From: Theodoxus fluviatilis
Lineage: Eukaryota; Mollusca; Gastropoda; Cycloneritida; Neritidae
Direction of reading: 5' to 3'
Length of the DNA: 64,000 nucleotides
NCBI GenBank assembly: GCA_034096865.1
Contig: JAWQFJ010001794.1
Span: 1-64,000 of the forward strand
Shown: piece after piece, positions 37,366 to 49,836 of the stretch
Layout: each line of letters opens with the position of its first letter
Numbering within the stretch: position 1 is the first letter of the stretch
The notes under the pieces: model-generated
Told to the model about the DNA's origin: nothing
Database searches by the model: none
The model's input: only the letters and a program-made list of their open reading frames with translations
Translations under genes and position numbers: made by a program

Positions 37366-37963
37366 CGTGAGGAGCAGAGCCAGGAGTGAGAGGAGTAACA
37401 GGAAAGGAAGGAGCGAGGAGGAGCAGAAGGGATAAAAGGGGAAACATTAACAAGGCAAAATAGAAGAGACGAGAGACGAGGAGAGGGGAAGAGAGAACCG
37501 GGAAAGGGGGGTGGGGGTAGGCAGAGAAGACAGGAAAGAAAAAGACAATAAAGAGAAGAAAGACAATGGAGAGGCGCCGAAACTCATAAACTGCTGGGGG
37601 GGAAAAAGGCCTCCAGTTCAAGCCAGTTCAGGTGTGAATTTGTATGCACATGCATGTAAAACGTGTTCCTAAAGAGGGGGAAAAGATGACAAGAACACTC
37701 AGTCTTAACAAGCCTTCTCGTCCATCTTCCTGTCCTCACCGTGCAAGGACTGGCACCTGACTTGACGTGGGTGGTGGACCTATTCCCCCCTTGGGACACT
37801 ACTGACCACAACACAGAGGTGCCATTCCCTGGAGTGGTCACCTCTCTCTCTCATTCCTTTCTGCAGGTATCCACGTACTACCACCACTAAAGCCGCCAGC
37901 GCCCTACCCCCCCCCCCCCTCACGCTCCGCGGGCCACGCACTGTCCTTCTTAATCTTCTTATC

Positions 37964-38009
<46 letters not shown>

Positions 38010-38510
38010 TCGTCAGTCGTCGTTTCACCCAACCCAACCCAACCCGCCACTCTGCCAAAGAGAAAAACTCTTATCTACCTCCAACGACTGGATCGTCTCA
38101 ACAATCCAATTCCATGCACCACAAGCAGAAACTCTCAGGCAAAGGCGCTCAGGGGCGGCAAGCCTCTAGCCGCACTCGCCTCGCCCCCCCCCCCCCCCCC
38201 CCCCCCCAGTTAACACACGACCACCACCACAATCACCATTTAGTGCACGAGCAACACACATGCTGGAAGTAGAATCCGGTTTAATTGACAAAAACTTATC
38301 CATATTGTTCAAGGGATACAAGGTAGGAAAAAAGTTGAATCATATTGATCAGCTGAAATGTAATCAAATGTGACATTATGAAAGAAAATGTCATCCATTT
38401 CACAGTAAATATTTTTCTTTAGTTTTGCAGAGTGTGATTAACAAGAAAGTGAACGACTGGTTTCTTTTCCAGACCTGCAGGCATATGCATGCTAGCATGT
38501 GCGTGCGTGC
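37366..38510. other. unassigned sequence with CT and poly-C tracts
   Basis: Holds a GA/GGGA-rich tail of the array, a (CT)n tract at about 37965-38004, C runs near 37907-37920 and 38186-38207, and no recognised gene. Confidence 0.5.
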
Positions 38511-38511
38511 A

Positions 38512-38515
38512 CACA

Positions 38516-38564
<49 letters not shown>
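38512..38564. repeat. (CA)n microsatellite
   Basis: About 50 bp of CA dinucleotides. Confidence 0.97.
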
Positions 38565-38566
<2 letters not shown>

Positions 38567-38689
38567 CCCCCACCCTCTCTCCCCATCATTACTATTACTA
38601 GTGTTTCTATTGTTGTTAATAATTATCCATCCTGTTACTGTTACAACTATCACTGCTGCTGCTGTTACCACTACCATTGCTGTTACCAC

Positions 38690-39245
38690 TTCCACTCTCC
38701 TTACTGTTACCACTACAACTCTTCCTACTATCAACACTGCTATTGCTGCTGCTGTTACCACTACCACTCTTCCTACTATCAACACTGCTATCGCTGCCCC
38801 TCCCCTGCTTACATACCACTCTTCCTACTATCAACAGCTGCTTATTGCCTGCCTGCTGTTACCACTACCACTCTTCCTACTATCAACACTGATATTGCTG
38901 CTGCTGTTACCACTACCACTCTTCCTACTATCAACACTGCTATTGCTGTTGCTGTTACCACTACCACTCTTCCTACTATCAACACTGCATTGCGCATATA
39001 TGCGGCCTCAGCTTTTTGTTTCTCTCTGTTTGACCATTGAGTACCACTACCACTCTTCCTACTATCAACACTGCTATTGCTGCTGCTGTTACCACTACCA
39101 CTCTTCCTACTATCAACACTGCTATTGCTGCTGCTGTTACCACTACCACTCTTCCTACTATCAACACTGCTATTGCTGCTGCTGTTACCACTACCACTCT
39201 TCCTACTATCAACACTGATATTGCTGCTGCTGTTACCACTACCAT
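38690..39245. repeat. 48-bp tandem repeat, about 11 copies
   Basis: The 48-bp unit contains CTGTTACCACTACCACTC, TTCCTACTATCAACACTG and CTATTGCTGCTG. It is interrupted near 38800-38860 and at 38985-39040, where about 55 bp of unrelated sequence sits. Cys/His/Tyr and Leu-rich frames through it are not genes. Confidence 0.93.
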
Positions 39246-39284
39246 TGTTGTCGCGCTGTTACCACTTTCACTGCTGCTACCGTT

Positions 39285-40455
39285 ACCACTACTCACTGCT
39301 GCTGTTACCACTACCACTGCTGCTACCACTACCACTGCTGCTTTTACCACTACCACTGCTGCTGTTACCACTACCACTGCTGCTGCCATCACTACCACTG
39401 CTGCTGTCACCGCTACCACTGCTGCTGTCACCACTTCGACTGCTGCTGCTTCCACTACTGCTGTCACCGCTACCACTGCTGCTGTCACCACTACCACTGC
39501 TGCTGTCACCACTACCACTGCTGCTGTCACCACTTCGACTGCTGCTGTCACCGCTACCGCTGCTGCTGTCACCGCTACCACTGCTGCTGTCACCGCTACC
39601 ACTGCTGCTGTCACCGCTGCTACCACTGCTGCTGTCACCACTACGCACTACTACTGCTGCTACCACTGCTGCTGTCACCTACACTGCTGCTGTCACCGCT
39701 AACCACTGCTGCTGTCACCAATACCACTGCTGCTGTCACCACTACCACTACTACTGCTGCTACCACTACCACTGCTGCTGCTTCCACTGCTGCTGTCACC
39801 TCTACCACTGCTGCTGTCACCGCTACCACTGCTGCTGTCACCACTACCACTGCTGCTGTCACCGCTACCACTGCTGCTGTCACCACTACCACTGCTGCTG
39901 TCACCACTTCGACTGCTGCTGCTTCCACTACTGCTGTCACCGCTACCACTGCTGCTGTCACCGCTACCACTGCTGCTGTCACCACTACCACTGCTGCTGT
40001 CACCACTACCACTGCTGCTGCTTTCAGTACCACTGCAGCTGTCACCACTACCACTGCTGCTGCTTCCACTACCACTGCTGCTGCTTCCACTACCACTGCT
40101 GCAGCTGTCACCACTACCACTCCTGCTGCTGTCACAACTACCACCGCTGCTGCTTCCACTACCACTACTGCTGCTTTCACTGCTGCTGTTACCATTACCA
40201 CTGCTGCTGCTTCCACTACCACTACTGCTGTTATCGATACCACTGCTGCTGTTACCAATACCACTGCTGCTGCTTCCACTACCACTGCTGCTGCTATCAC
40301 TACCACTGCTGCTGCTTCCACTACCACTGCTGCTGCTATCACTGCCACTGCTGCTGCTATCACTACCACTGCTGCTGCTTCCACTACCACTACTACTGCT
40401 ACCACTACCACTGCTACCACTACAACTGCTGCTGTTACCAATACCACTGCTGTGA
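39285..40455. repeat. 21-bp (CTGCTG-ACCACTACCAC) minisatellite, about 55 copies
   Basis: The unit ACCACTGCTGCTGTCACCRCT (21 bp) and its variants (TGTTACCAC, GCTTCCAC, GCTATCAC) run for 1.17 kb. It shares ACCACTACCAC and CTGCTG with the 48-bp array just upstream. The period is a multiple of 3 and stop-free, so long Thr/Ala, Leu/Pro and Cys/His/Tyr frames arise. Confidence 0.95.
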
Positions 40456-41527
40456 TACTATAATTACCCAGGCTGCTGTACCCACTGCTCCTACATGCAT
40501 TGTAGCCAGGAACAATAAAAATGACCAAATTGTTGTATGTCTATCAAGATAGATTAAGACCTCCTCACAAGCGGCTAGATTTCAGGCAACTATGCACTTG
40601 CCATAGCAAAGACCGCACTCGCATGTTGCAAAAACTGGTTTGGGCCTCTTCATACGTGGCAACTTTTTTGGTAGGTCTCCATTTGCCACTGCAAAAAAAT
40701 TACGCTTGCACATTGCCTGAACAGTTTTCTGTCAAGGTGCCACAGAATAGGAACACGATCTTTTTTTTTTCTTCTTTTTTTTTGCCCGTGACAAAGTGTC
40801 CGCAAACAGCCAATCAGATAGGGGTTTTTGCTTGTCACATAGCAGTAGAATTGTGTCCATCCAAATGTCCTGGCAATCTACGTTCCCTCGATTCTATATA
40901 TCTGAGGTTTCTGCTACGCCATCTGTCAGTTGTAGGATGTCCTGACGCCTACATACGAATTTCTTGTACAGTTCTACACCACCGTATCTGTCTAATGTAT
41001 ACACTCTATTGCAAAAAACCTGTTGTCACAAGTTGCAAAGCGGACCCAATAGAGAAACTGAAACACCGCTAATGTTGAATGACCAGATGGAGAGTGGAGG
41101 AAATAACGGATCTAGGATGCGAGTTTGTGCCAAAGGACGCTTTTTCGTTTTGTTTGTGGAAAGTTGGTTGGTTGCGGAGTTTGTAAATCGAAAGGGACAC
41201 CACGATCACTATTTGCATGATGTATGGGGAAAGTTGTCTATCAACACATTAAGTTTTGCAGGAGTACGCGTGACCTGGAGGAAGTGTTGGCGCCTGCCAC
41301 GTGGAAGCCCAGTATTCTTTTTCCGACCGATGCCCTAGTTGTTTGTTGTTGTTGTTGTTGTTAATTTTTCAATCTCTCCCCAGTTTCCATCTCGCTACTT
41401 TACTGGACGTAAAGGAACGTATCGGTCATTGGAGAAAAAAAACCGCTTGCCGTGTGAGAGGAGGAGGCTTTTCATGACAAATCCGTCACGATCACAGGGT
41501 GGATAGAACGAAGGACACGTGGTTCAC
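40456..41527. other. unassigned single-copy sequence
   Basis: A 183-codon open frame on the plus strand (40521-41072) shows no motif I recognise. A (GTT)n run lies at about 41341-41362. Confidence 0.4.
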
Positions 41528-43092
41528 AACAAAAACCATTCAGGTACAGATTGCTAGAACGTGCCGTATGCTCTACCTCAGTGTGACATGCAATCTATTT
41601 AGGCACTAAAACAAAAACTATTCAGGTACAGATTGCTAGAACGTGCCGTATGCTCTACCTCAGTGTGATATGCAATCTATTTAGGCACTAAAACAAAAAC
41701 CATTCAGGTACAGATTGCTAGAACGTGCTGTATGCTCTACCTCAATGTGATATGCAATCTATTTAGGCACTAAAATAAAAACTATTCAGGTACAGATTGC
41801 TAGAACGTGCCGTATGCTCTACCTCAGTGTGACATGCAATCTATTTAGGCACTAAAACAAAAACTATGCAGGTGCAGATTGCTAGAACGTGCCGTATGCT
41901 CTACCTCAGTGTGACATGCAATCTATTTAGGCACTAAAACAAAAACCATTCAGGTACAGATTGCTAGAACGTGCCGTATGCTCTACCTCAGTGTGACATG
42001 CAATCTATTTAGGCACTAAAACAAAAACCATTCAGGTACAGATTGCTAAAACGTGCCGTATGCTCTACCTCAGTGTGACATGCAATCTATTTAGGCACTA
42101 AAACAAAAACCATTCAGGTACAGATTGCTAGAACGTGCCGTATGCTCTACCTCAGTGTGATATGCAATCTATTTAGGCACTAAAACAAAAACCATTCAGG
42201 TACAGATTGCTAGAACGTGCCGTATGCTCTACCTCAATGTGATATGCAATCTATTTAGGCACTAAAACAAAAACTATGCAGGTACAGATTGCTAGAACGT
42301 GCCGTATGCTCTACCTCAATGTGATATGCAATCTATTTAGGCACTGAAATAAAAACTATTCAGGTACAGATTGCTAGAACGTGCCGTATGCTCTACCTCA
42401 GTGTGATATGCAATCTATTTAGGCACTGAAATAAAAACTATTCAGGTACAGATTGCTAGAACGTGCCGTATGCTCTACCTCAGTGTGACATGCAATCTAT
42501 TTAGGCACTGAAACAAAAACTATGCAGGTACAGATTGCTAGAACGTGCCGTATGCTCTACCTCAGTGTGATATGCAATCTATTTAGGCACTAAAACAAAA
42601 ACCATTCAGGTGCAGATTGCTAGAACGTGCCGTATGCTCTACCTCAGTGTGATGTGCAATCTATTTAGGCACTAAAACAAAAACCATTCAGGTGCAGATT
42701 GCTAGAACGTGCCGTATGCTCTACCTCAGTGTGATATGCAATCTATTTAGGCACTGAAACAATAACTATTCAGGTACAGATTGCTAGAACGTGCCGTATG
42801 CTCTACCTCAGTGTGATATGCAATCTATTTAGGCACTGAAACAAAAACTATTCAGGTACAGATTGCTAGAACGTGCCGTATGCTCTACCTCAGTGTGATA
42901 TGCAATCTATTTAGGCACTGAAATAAAAACTATTCAGGTACAGATTGCTAGAACGTGCCGTATGCTCTACCTCAGTGTGATATGCAATCTATTTAGGCAC
43001 TGAAACAAAAACTATTCAGGTACAGATTGCTAGAACGTGCCGTATGCTCTACCTCAGTATGACATGCAATCTATTTAGGCACTAAAATAAAA
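41528..43092. repeat. 82-bp satellite array, about 19 copies
   Basis: Head-to-tail 82-bp units contain ATTCAGGTACAGATTGCTAG, AACGTGCCGTATGCTCTACC and TGCAATCTATTTAGGCACT. Divergence is only a few percent and sits at a few recurrent sites (ACTATTCAGG/ACCATTCAGG/ACTATGCAGG, GTGACATG/GTGATATG, ACTAAAAC/ACTGAAAT). Unlike the other large arrays, the unit is balanced in base composition and not derived from a simple motif. No ORF is present. Confidence 0.97.
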
Positions 43093-46000
43093 TACATTTG
43101 TTGTGGTTATGTTAACACGACTGATCCTATTTTTATCCTACTACAGTACTAGCCCTAAACTTGTTTCCGATTTTGGTAAAAGGAAAGCAACTGAAGGTAA
43201 ACAGCAAACTGCGTGCTGTCCCATCTTCCCTACGAGTACCATTTAAGTATTAAAACAAACTTTTTTCAGCGAGAGAGAAATCTTAATGTATGTTCCAAAT
43301 GAATCCCCTGTACACATAACGACTACCAGTTGTAAACGTTTCACATCAGAAAAGAAAATGCTACTTACGGCGTACTGTACAAATGACATTTCTTGAGAGA
43401 GAAAAAAATCACACACACACACACACACACACACATTGTGCGCAGTCTAAATCTGGCCTTTAACTCGGGCCTACCTTTTAACTCAAGCCTACATATTGAC
43501 TCATCCACTCATCCACCCACTTTTATTTAGTCTTGTTAACAACAACTTTTGGGGGAGCCTTTCGAAGCGTTGCCGGCATTAGGGGCGACCACACACCTCA
43601 CAGCTGAAGAGAGTAACATCAAGAGGCTCCAGCTGCATTTTGCACGGACAACGGAGAGACAGCAATCAGAAAACGCCTGCTCGACCTTGAAGATGAACAC
43701 ACACACAAAAACTTCTCAAAAAGAGACCTTTCTTTTTTCGCCGTCATGCCAGCCTCTTGTCATGTCAACTGTTGACGTTACTGACAAATGCCGAATCACC
43801 TCAAGTCGAGGCGCATTCCCTTTCTCAATCGTTGAGACGTCCCGTCAATCGCACCATGGCTCTGTCCTGCAGGTCGCCATTTTACGCCCGTCGTCCAGCT
43901 GCAGTCACGTGGACAGTGCTGCCGGAGCCGCTCAGGGACCCCCTCATCAGCTGGAACCCCCATCTGCTGCGCCTTCCAAAGCGGCTCCAGCAATCCTGCC
44001 TGGGGCGTGGCGATAGGACCAGGTCATCGTGATCCCACCGTACGTTAAAACCCATCATGGAAGATCGGGCCCAGCCCGCACGCCGCAATAAACTGGTCGC
44101 CAAATCCTTTAGCATAAGCCAAGAAACGTCTCTTCACTTATCTACCAATCCCACGGATAAGCCAACTTATCTACAATAGATACCAGTTCCTAGCAGCCCC
44201 CTCCCCCCCCCCCAGTGCTCTACCCTCTTGCATGAGTACATGGTCAGCCCCACAGCCTCTACTCGCTTGTTTGAAACCATGTCTTTTGACAGGCGGAGAT
44301 AGGCGAGCATGCTTTGGGGTTGGACGATGTGCGAGGCGCAGTGCCGTGGTTCTATCCCTGGAACGGGAAGAATCTGGGTTTATTTAAATATCTTGACAAT
44401 ATTATACTGGCTGCAACCCTGTGCCGTAAATATGTCCACGCGTGTAATTCTGTCTGTGCGTGAATGATACTTGGTGAGCATCTACGATGCACTTCCCCGT
44501 AACCCCTATGTATGACTGCATTACCTTTGGTTCAACGTCTATGACGTGCCAAAGCAAAAACGATAAGTATTTACAGGAACTGTCCTTCCCTTCAAACTTA
44601 TCTACGATAAATCAACACCTTGCCCTCACTCGACAATCGCCTGGGTGCTGTCGGTCACTAAACCCTGGGCCCGGCAGGTTAGCCAAGTAGTGGTCGAAAT
44701 GCCGGCGGCCATGTCAATGCAGTCATTCCAGTGGGAGGACATTTCTAACTGTCCTGCCTGACTCACTCGGTCTGACACCTTTGACGATTTTCCGATTGCT
44801 GTATCGCTACACAGGGCAACAAATTTCCATTGAGAACTGCTATAGTTGATGATTATACCTATTTGAATACATGTGTACCGCAATGTCTCTTTTTTAAATT
44901 TCATTTTTAGAAAACGGCTTTTTCAGTGCAGATAGTGCTCTGTTATCAACTACGGTTTACAGAGATCGGGCAATTTCATTGGCTTCAAGCCCAAAAGAAT
45001 TCCCTTTGTGGCCAATGAAAATGCACTGCGCGAATAAATGAGTCTCCCGTTATCAGTGATAGCACGCCCTATACACATGGATTCGTTTGAAAGAACAGCA
45101 TAATCAGGAAAATGACGAGGTGGGACGTTGCACAATGAGAGACAGTTTTGCTTGTTGGTGATTTTTTTCCTTTTCTTCTTCTTTCCGATAAGAAAGATTA
45201 CATGGTCTTCTTGAAGAAAAAAAACACACATGTTTCTGTGGATTTGAAGGTTGAAACTCACAAAGTAAATGCGGCGATGACTCATCTTTTTGAATGGAGC
45301 GACATGGTGAAAATTACTCGTGAAGTCAATCCTGCTGCACCTCGATCTGACCGCCACACCAGACGGGTCACAGGAGGCTGCTGCATTGCCTTCACGGCGC
45401 TGCCAGCTGCACTTCCACGTGCCTCTCTGCCGCAGTCTGCTGTACGAAACAATGCTTCCATGGACGACGGCGGAGTTTCTCTTCCAACCGCGGTCGGCTC
45501 CTTGTCCAGGACCCTGGGCGGTGACTGGATTACAGGAGCGTGCCACTGTTCCAAACACAGCGACAGGCGAGCTGAATACGCGGACCATCATAACCCCATG
45601 CGTCCTGCTATTGATCAGAATCACAAAATTCAAGCTAGGCGAAATAGTTAAAGTAATTCCGGGTTAGCAGATGATTGACTTTAGAAACTCTCAAACCTGT
45701 TTCGGCACCACTGTTTTTATGCCAATTACACTAGTTTATTCCTTCTCTGGCTTCGACGACTCTAGAGTTTCCTCAATCGCATAGGGCTTTTTTCCATAGC
45801 CATAGGTGTCCATTGTAAACAACTGCTATCAAGTTCAAGAGACCTTTTCTAGCTCTCCTTGAAATATCGTCCCTCCACTCCATCCCCAACCCCTTTGCAG
45901 TTTCATGAAAGAGTGCAAACATCGTGTTTTGGTGGTGGTGGTGGTTTTTAACTGGCCTTTCAGACTGATTAGAGAAAGAAAACAAAATTCAGCCTTCATT

Positions 46001-47121
46001 AAAATTCATCCCGATGTTTGATGTCGGACACATAGAATATCTTGTTGCCGACCTTTTCCTCCTCCAGACATTATGCAACACATAACTATGGCTGACGGGA
46101 GAAAACGATATCTCTGGCATTTGGGACAAAAATATGTGCTGCAGACAGTTTTTCGAAACGCTGACTCCACATAATTGTTTTTCAATCGGTCTGGCAAACC
46201 ATAGGAAAGACAGAGGACAAAGAGACATATCCATGCTGACACAACTCGTCCACAAGTGACACGACATGTCCTAGACACAGTCTATGAGTACTGATTTGGT
46301 GTGAAGAGCTGCAGAAAACGAAGCCTAAAATGAAATGGCCCATGGCACTTTTAAAAATTCCTTTTCAGTCCCTGAAAATGCAAACAAGGAAGGAAAAAAG
46401 TCTAAATCAACACATCTAAACAGAAACAGCGCAAATTAAAATATAAAAAAACAGAACCCATCGTTTCATCCTTAAAATTGATATATAAAAAGTTCCAACA
46501 AGTGACGTCAGTCGGTCAAGACGTTTAATCGATTCTTACAGGAAAAAGCATATCAATCTCATGCCAAGGCACACATTTTTCCTCGTCAAAGCAAACCTAT
46601 GCCGCTATCCGCCACATTACGACGAGAGGACGAGAAAGAGACAGGGGTGGGATCCACTCCACTGAACTCCGTTCCGTCCATAACCTCTCATAAATTGTCC
46701 AAATAACCTGCAAACAATGGACACGGGTTATTGCGTAACTGATCTTAGACTTCGTAATCGAACGGGCAATCCCCAAATGCCAAGACAGACAAATGCATCC
46801 CACTGCCTCGTGAACGACGAAGGGCAAAAAGCGGCAGACAGCTGTATGATGCATCAGCATACTGCCAGCTCCGCCTCTCTGACGGGGAGGGCAGCCCGAC
46901 CCGCTGCAGCCTCCATGACTTATCGATTTTTTCCTGCGCTTTGAAAGATGAGACTGTCAGACAGTAGCCAAAGAACGAACGCAGGCAACCCATTTCAAGT
47001 AGCAAATGTCATAATTTCAGATGATATGGAGATGAAATACATTGCCAGTTTTAAATGAAGGCTGCATGGGGAAAACTTCGAGACAAGATCACACAATAGC
47101 CTCTGCAAAGATTTCGCTCAT
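43093..47121. other. unassigned region with GC-rich patches
   Basis: About 4 kb without a supported gene. A CA tract lies at 43410-43434. GC- and CpG-richer patches at about 43850-44110 and 45330-45560 contain overlapping open frames on both strands (up to 227 codons on the minus strand, 44950-45633), none with a known domain. One plus-strand AATAAA lies near 44085. An exon cannot be ruled out. Confidence 0.4.
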
Positions 47122-48845
47122 GTACTGTCACACCAATGGCCCCCTCCATACACTGTCACATCAATGGCCCTCCATACACTGTCACATCAATGGCCACCTC
47201 CATACACTCTACACTACACTATCACATCAATGGCCACCTCCATACACTGTCACACCAATGGCCCCCTCCATACACTCTACACAACACTATCACATCAATG
47301 GCCACCTCCATACACTGTCACACCAATGGCCCCCTCCATACACTCTACACAACACTATCACATCAATGGCCACCTCCATACACTGTCACACCAATGGCCC
47401 CCTCCATACTCTACACAACACTATCACATCAATGGCCACCTCCATACACTGTCACACCAATGGCCCCCTCCATACACTCTACACAACACTGTCACATCAA
47501 TGGCCCTCCATGCACTGTCACATCAATGGCCACCTCCATACACTCTACACTACACTATCACACCAATGGCCACCTCCATACACTCTACACTACACTGTCA
47601 CATCAATGGCCACCTCCATACACTACACTGTCACACCAATGGGCCCCTCCATACACTCTACAATACACTGTCACATCAATGGCCCTCCATACACTGTCAC
47701 ATCCATGGCCCCCTCCATACACTCTACACAACACTATCACATCAATGGCTACCTCCATACACTGTCACACCAATGGCCCCCTCCATACACTCTACACAAC
47801 ACTATCACATCTATGGCCACCTCCATACACTCTACACTACTCTGTCACATCAATGGCCACCTCCATACACTACACTGTCACACCAATGGGCCCCTCCATA
47901 CACTCTACACTACACTGTCACATCAATGGCCCTCCATACACTACACTGTCACACCAATGGGCCCCTCCATACACTCTACACTACACTGTCACATCAATGG
48001 CCCTCCATACACTACACTGTCACACCAATGGGCCCCTCCATACACACTACACTACACTGTCACATCAATGGCCACCTCCATACACTCTACACTACACTGT
48101 CACATCAATGGCCACCTCCATACACTACACTGTCACACCAATGGGCCCCTCCATACACTCTACACTACACTGTCACATCAATGGCCCTCCATACACTACA
48201 CTGACACACCACTGGGCCCCTCCATACACTCTACACTACACTGTCACATCAATGGCCACCTCCATACACTACACTGTATACCAGTGGCCCAATCCATACA
48301 CTCTACACTACACTGTCACATCAATGGCCAACTCCATACACTCTACAATGTCACACCAATGGTCCCCTCCATACACTCTACACTACACTGTCACATCAAT
48401 GGCCACCTCCATACACTACACTGTCACACCAATGGGCCCCTCCATACACTATACACTACAGTGTCACACCAATGGTCCCCTCCATACACTCTACACTGTC
48501 ACACCAATGGTCCCCTCCATACAGTCAACACTACACTGTCACACCAATGGCCCCCTCCATACACTCTACAATGTCACACCAATGGTCCCCTCCATTCACT
48601 CTACACTACACTGTCACACCAATGGCCACCTCCATACACTACAGTTTCACACCAATGTTCCCATTCACACAGTCAACACTACACTGTCACATCAATGGTC
48701 CCCTTCATTCACTTTACACTGTCACACCAATGGTCTCCTCCATACTGTCAACAATACACTGTGACATAAATGGCCCCTTTATACGCTATACACTGCACTG
48801 TCACACCAATGGCCCCCTCCATACACTCTACACTGTCACACCAAT
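47122..48845. repeat. ~40-bp minisatellite array, left part
   Basis: Units of up to 40 bp are built from TGTCACATCAATGGCCACC or TGTCACACCAATGGCCCCC, TCCATACAC and TCTACACTACAC blocks. Shorter units lack the last block, so the period varies from about 26 to 40 bp. Unit type changes along the array: CACATCAATGGCCACC forms prevail at the left, CACACCAATGGTCCCC forms at the right. The His/Pro/Tyr-rich frames of up to 575 codons are artefacts. Confidence 0.96.
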
Positions 48846-48920
48846 AGACATTATTCACGCAGCGGCCATTTTGAATCGAAAACGAGACTGGGTAGGTAAA
48901 TTTAATGGCGGCCAGCGTCT

Positions 48921-49061
48921 ATGGCGAAACCGAAGGCTCATAGACACTGCTGTGTTCCTTATTGCGAGAACAATGATCGGTATGACGAGAAATCCAGACT
49001 GTCCTTTTTCAAATTCCCCACAGACAAGAAGCAGAAGAAACTGTGGATCTGGAAGATTTAG
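48921..49061 (+). pseudogene. THAP-domain N-terminal fragment, left arm
   Basis: A 46-codon frame starts at ATG 48921 and stops at TAG 49059-49061. Residues include RHCCVPYCENNDRYD (the first Cys pair of the C2CH zinc site, C-x3/4-C), LSFFKFPTD (the conserved Phe-Pro of THAP domains) and KKLWIWKI (the conserved Trp). A THAP domain normally needs about 80-90 residues and a later C-x2-H. Both are missing because the frame stops. Beyond the stop another frame continues to TGA at about 49143, without the C-x2-H. THAP domains bind DNA in P-element-like and other transposases and in host regulators. This copy is a fragment and probably non-functional. Confidence 0.75.
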
Positions 49062-49620
49062 ATAGGATAGACCGACAGCTGGAACCGACCACCAACCTAC
49101 GCTCCTTACCTTCGAAAAGTTTTCAAAATTTGAAGGCGCGGTGAGTTGCAGAGAGCGTATGGAGGGAAACATCTGGATGAAAGTTGAAGGATGTGCGCGC
49201 GTGAATTGGTGTGTGGTGTCAGTTGTGTCATTTTAGCAAGCGGTGCTGGGACTGTGAGCGGGAGAAAGAAGAAAAAAGTTTGAGACTCGTGTCGTCTGCT
49301 TGTGCTCGCGACAAGGTAGCCCTCGCTCTGCTGCAGGCGGCTAAACTGTCGTCTGCTCGCATCTACCTTGTCGCGAGCACAAGCAGACGACACGAGTCTC
49401 AAACTTTTTTCTTCTTTCTCCCGCTCACAGTCCCAGCACCGCTTGCTAAAATGACACAACTGACACCACACACCAATTCACACGCGCACATCCTTCAACT
49501 TTCATCCAGATGTTTCCCTCCATACGCTATCTGCAACTCACCGCGCCTTCAAATTTTGAAAACTTTTCGAAGGTAAGGAGCGTAGGTTGGTGGTCGGTTC
49601 CAGCTGTAGGTCTATCTTAT

Positions 49621-49761
49621 CTAAATCTTCCAGATCCACAGTTTCTTCTGCTTCTTGTCTGTGGGGAATTTGAAAAAGGACAGTCTGGAGTTCTCGTCAT
49701 ACCGATCATTGTTCTCGCAATAAGGAACACAGCAGTGTCTATGAGCCTTCGGTTTCGCCAT
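49621..49761 (-). pseudogene. THAP-domain N-terminal fragment, right arm
   Basis: The mirror copy of the left-arm frame, on the minus strand, with the same start and stop positions relative to the palindrome axis. It differs at one visible residue (Asn for Lys in the DE-x-SR stretch). The same first Cys pair, FKFP and LWIWK are present, and the same premature stop. That both arms share the stop means it predates, or arose with, the inversion-duplication. Confidence 0.74.
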
Positions 49762-49836
49762 AGACGCTGGCCGCCATAAAATTTACCTACCCAGTCTAGT
49801 TTTCGATTCAAAATGGCCGCTGCGTGAATAACGTCT

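Larger units (their letters stand above)
48846..49836. mobile_element. 991-bp palindromic (foldback) element with THAP sequences
   Basis: The left arm (48846-49319) and right arm (49363-49836) are reverse complements over 474 bp with few mismatches and no net indel. The spacer is 43 bp. The symmetry axis from the outer ends and that from the inner ends coincide at 49341. Outer ends read AGACATTATTCACGCAGCGG (left) and, inverted, AGACGTTATTCACGCAGCGG (right). The element interrupts the surrounding minisatellite between CACCA and GGCCCC, with AT on both sides, as expected for a 2-bp target duplication of the unit CACCAATGGCCCC. Each arm carries the 5' part of a THAP-domain reading frame. Length, inverted structure and THAP link suggest a non-autonomous DNA transposon. 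No transposase is present. Confidence 0.85.

Noticed and set aside
49106..49576. Two 121-codon frames on opposite strands with the same N-terminus
   Set aside because: They are the same sequence read from the two palindrome arms across the spacer, with no recognisable domain.
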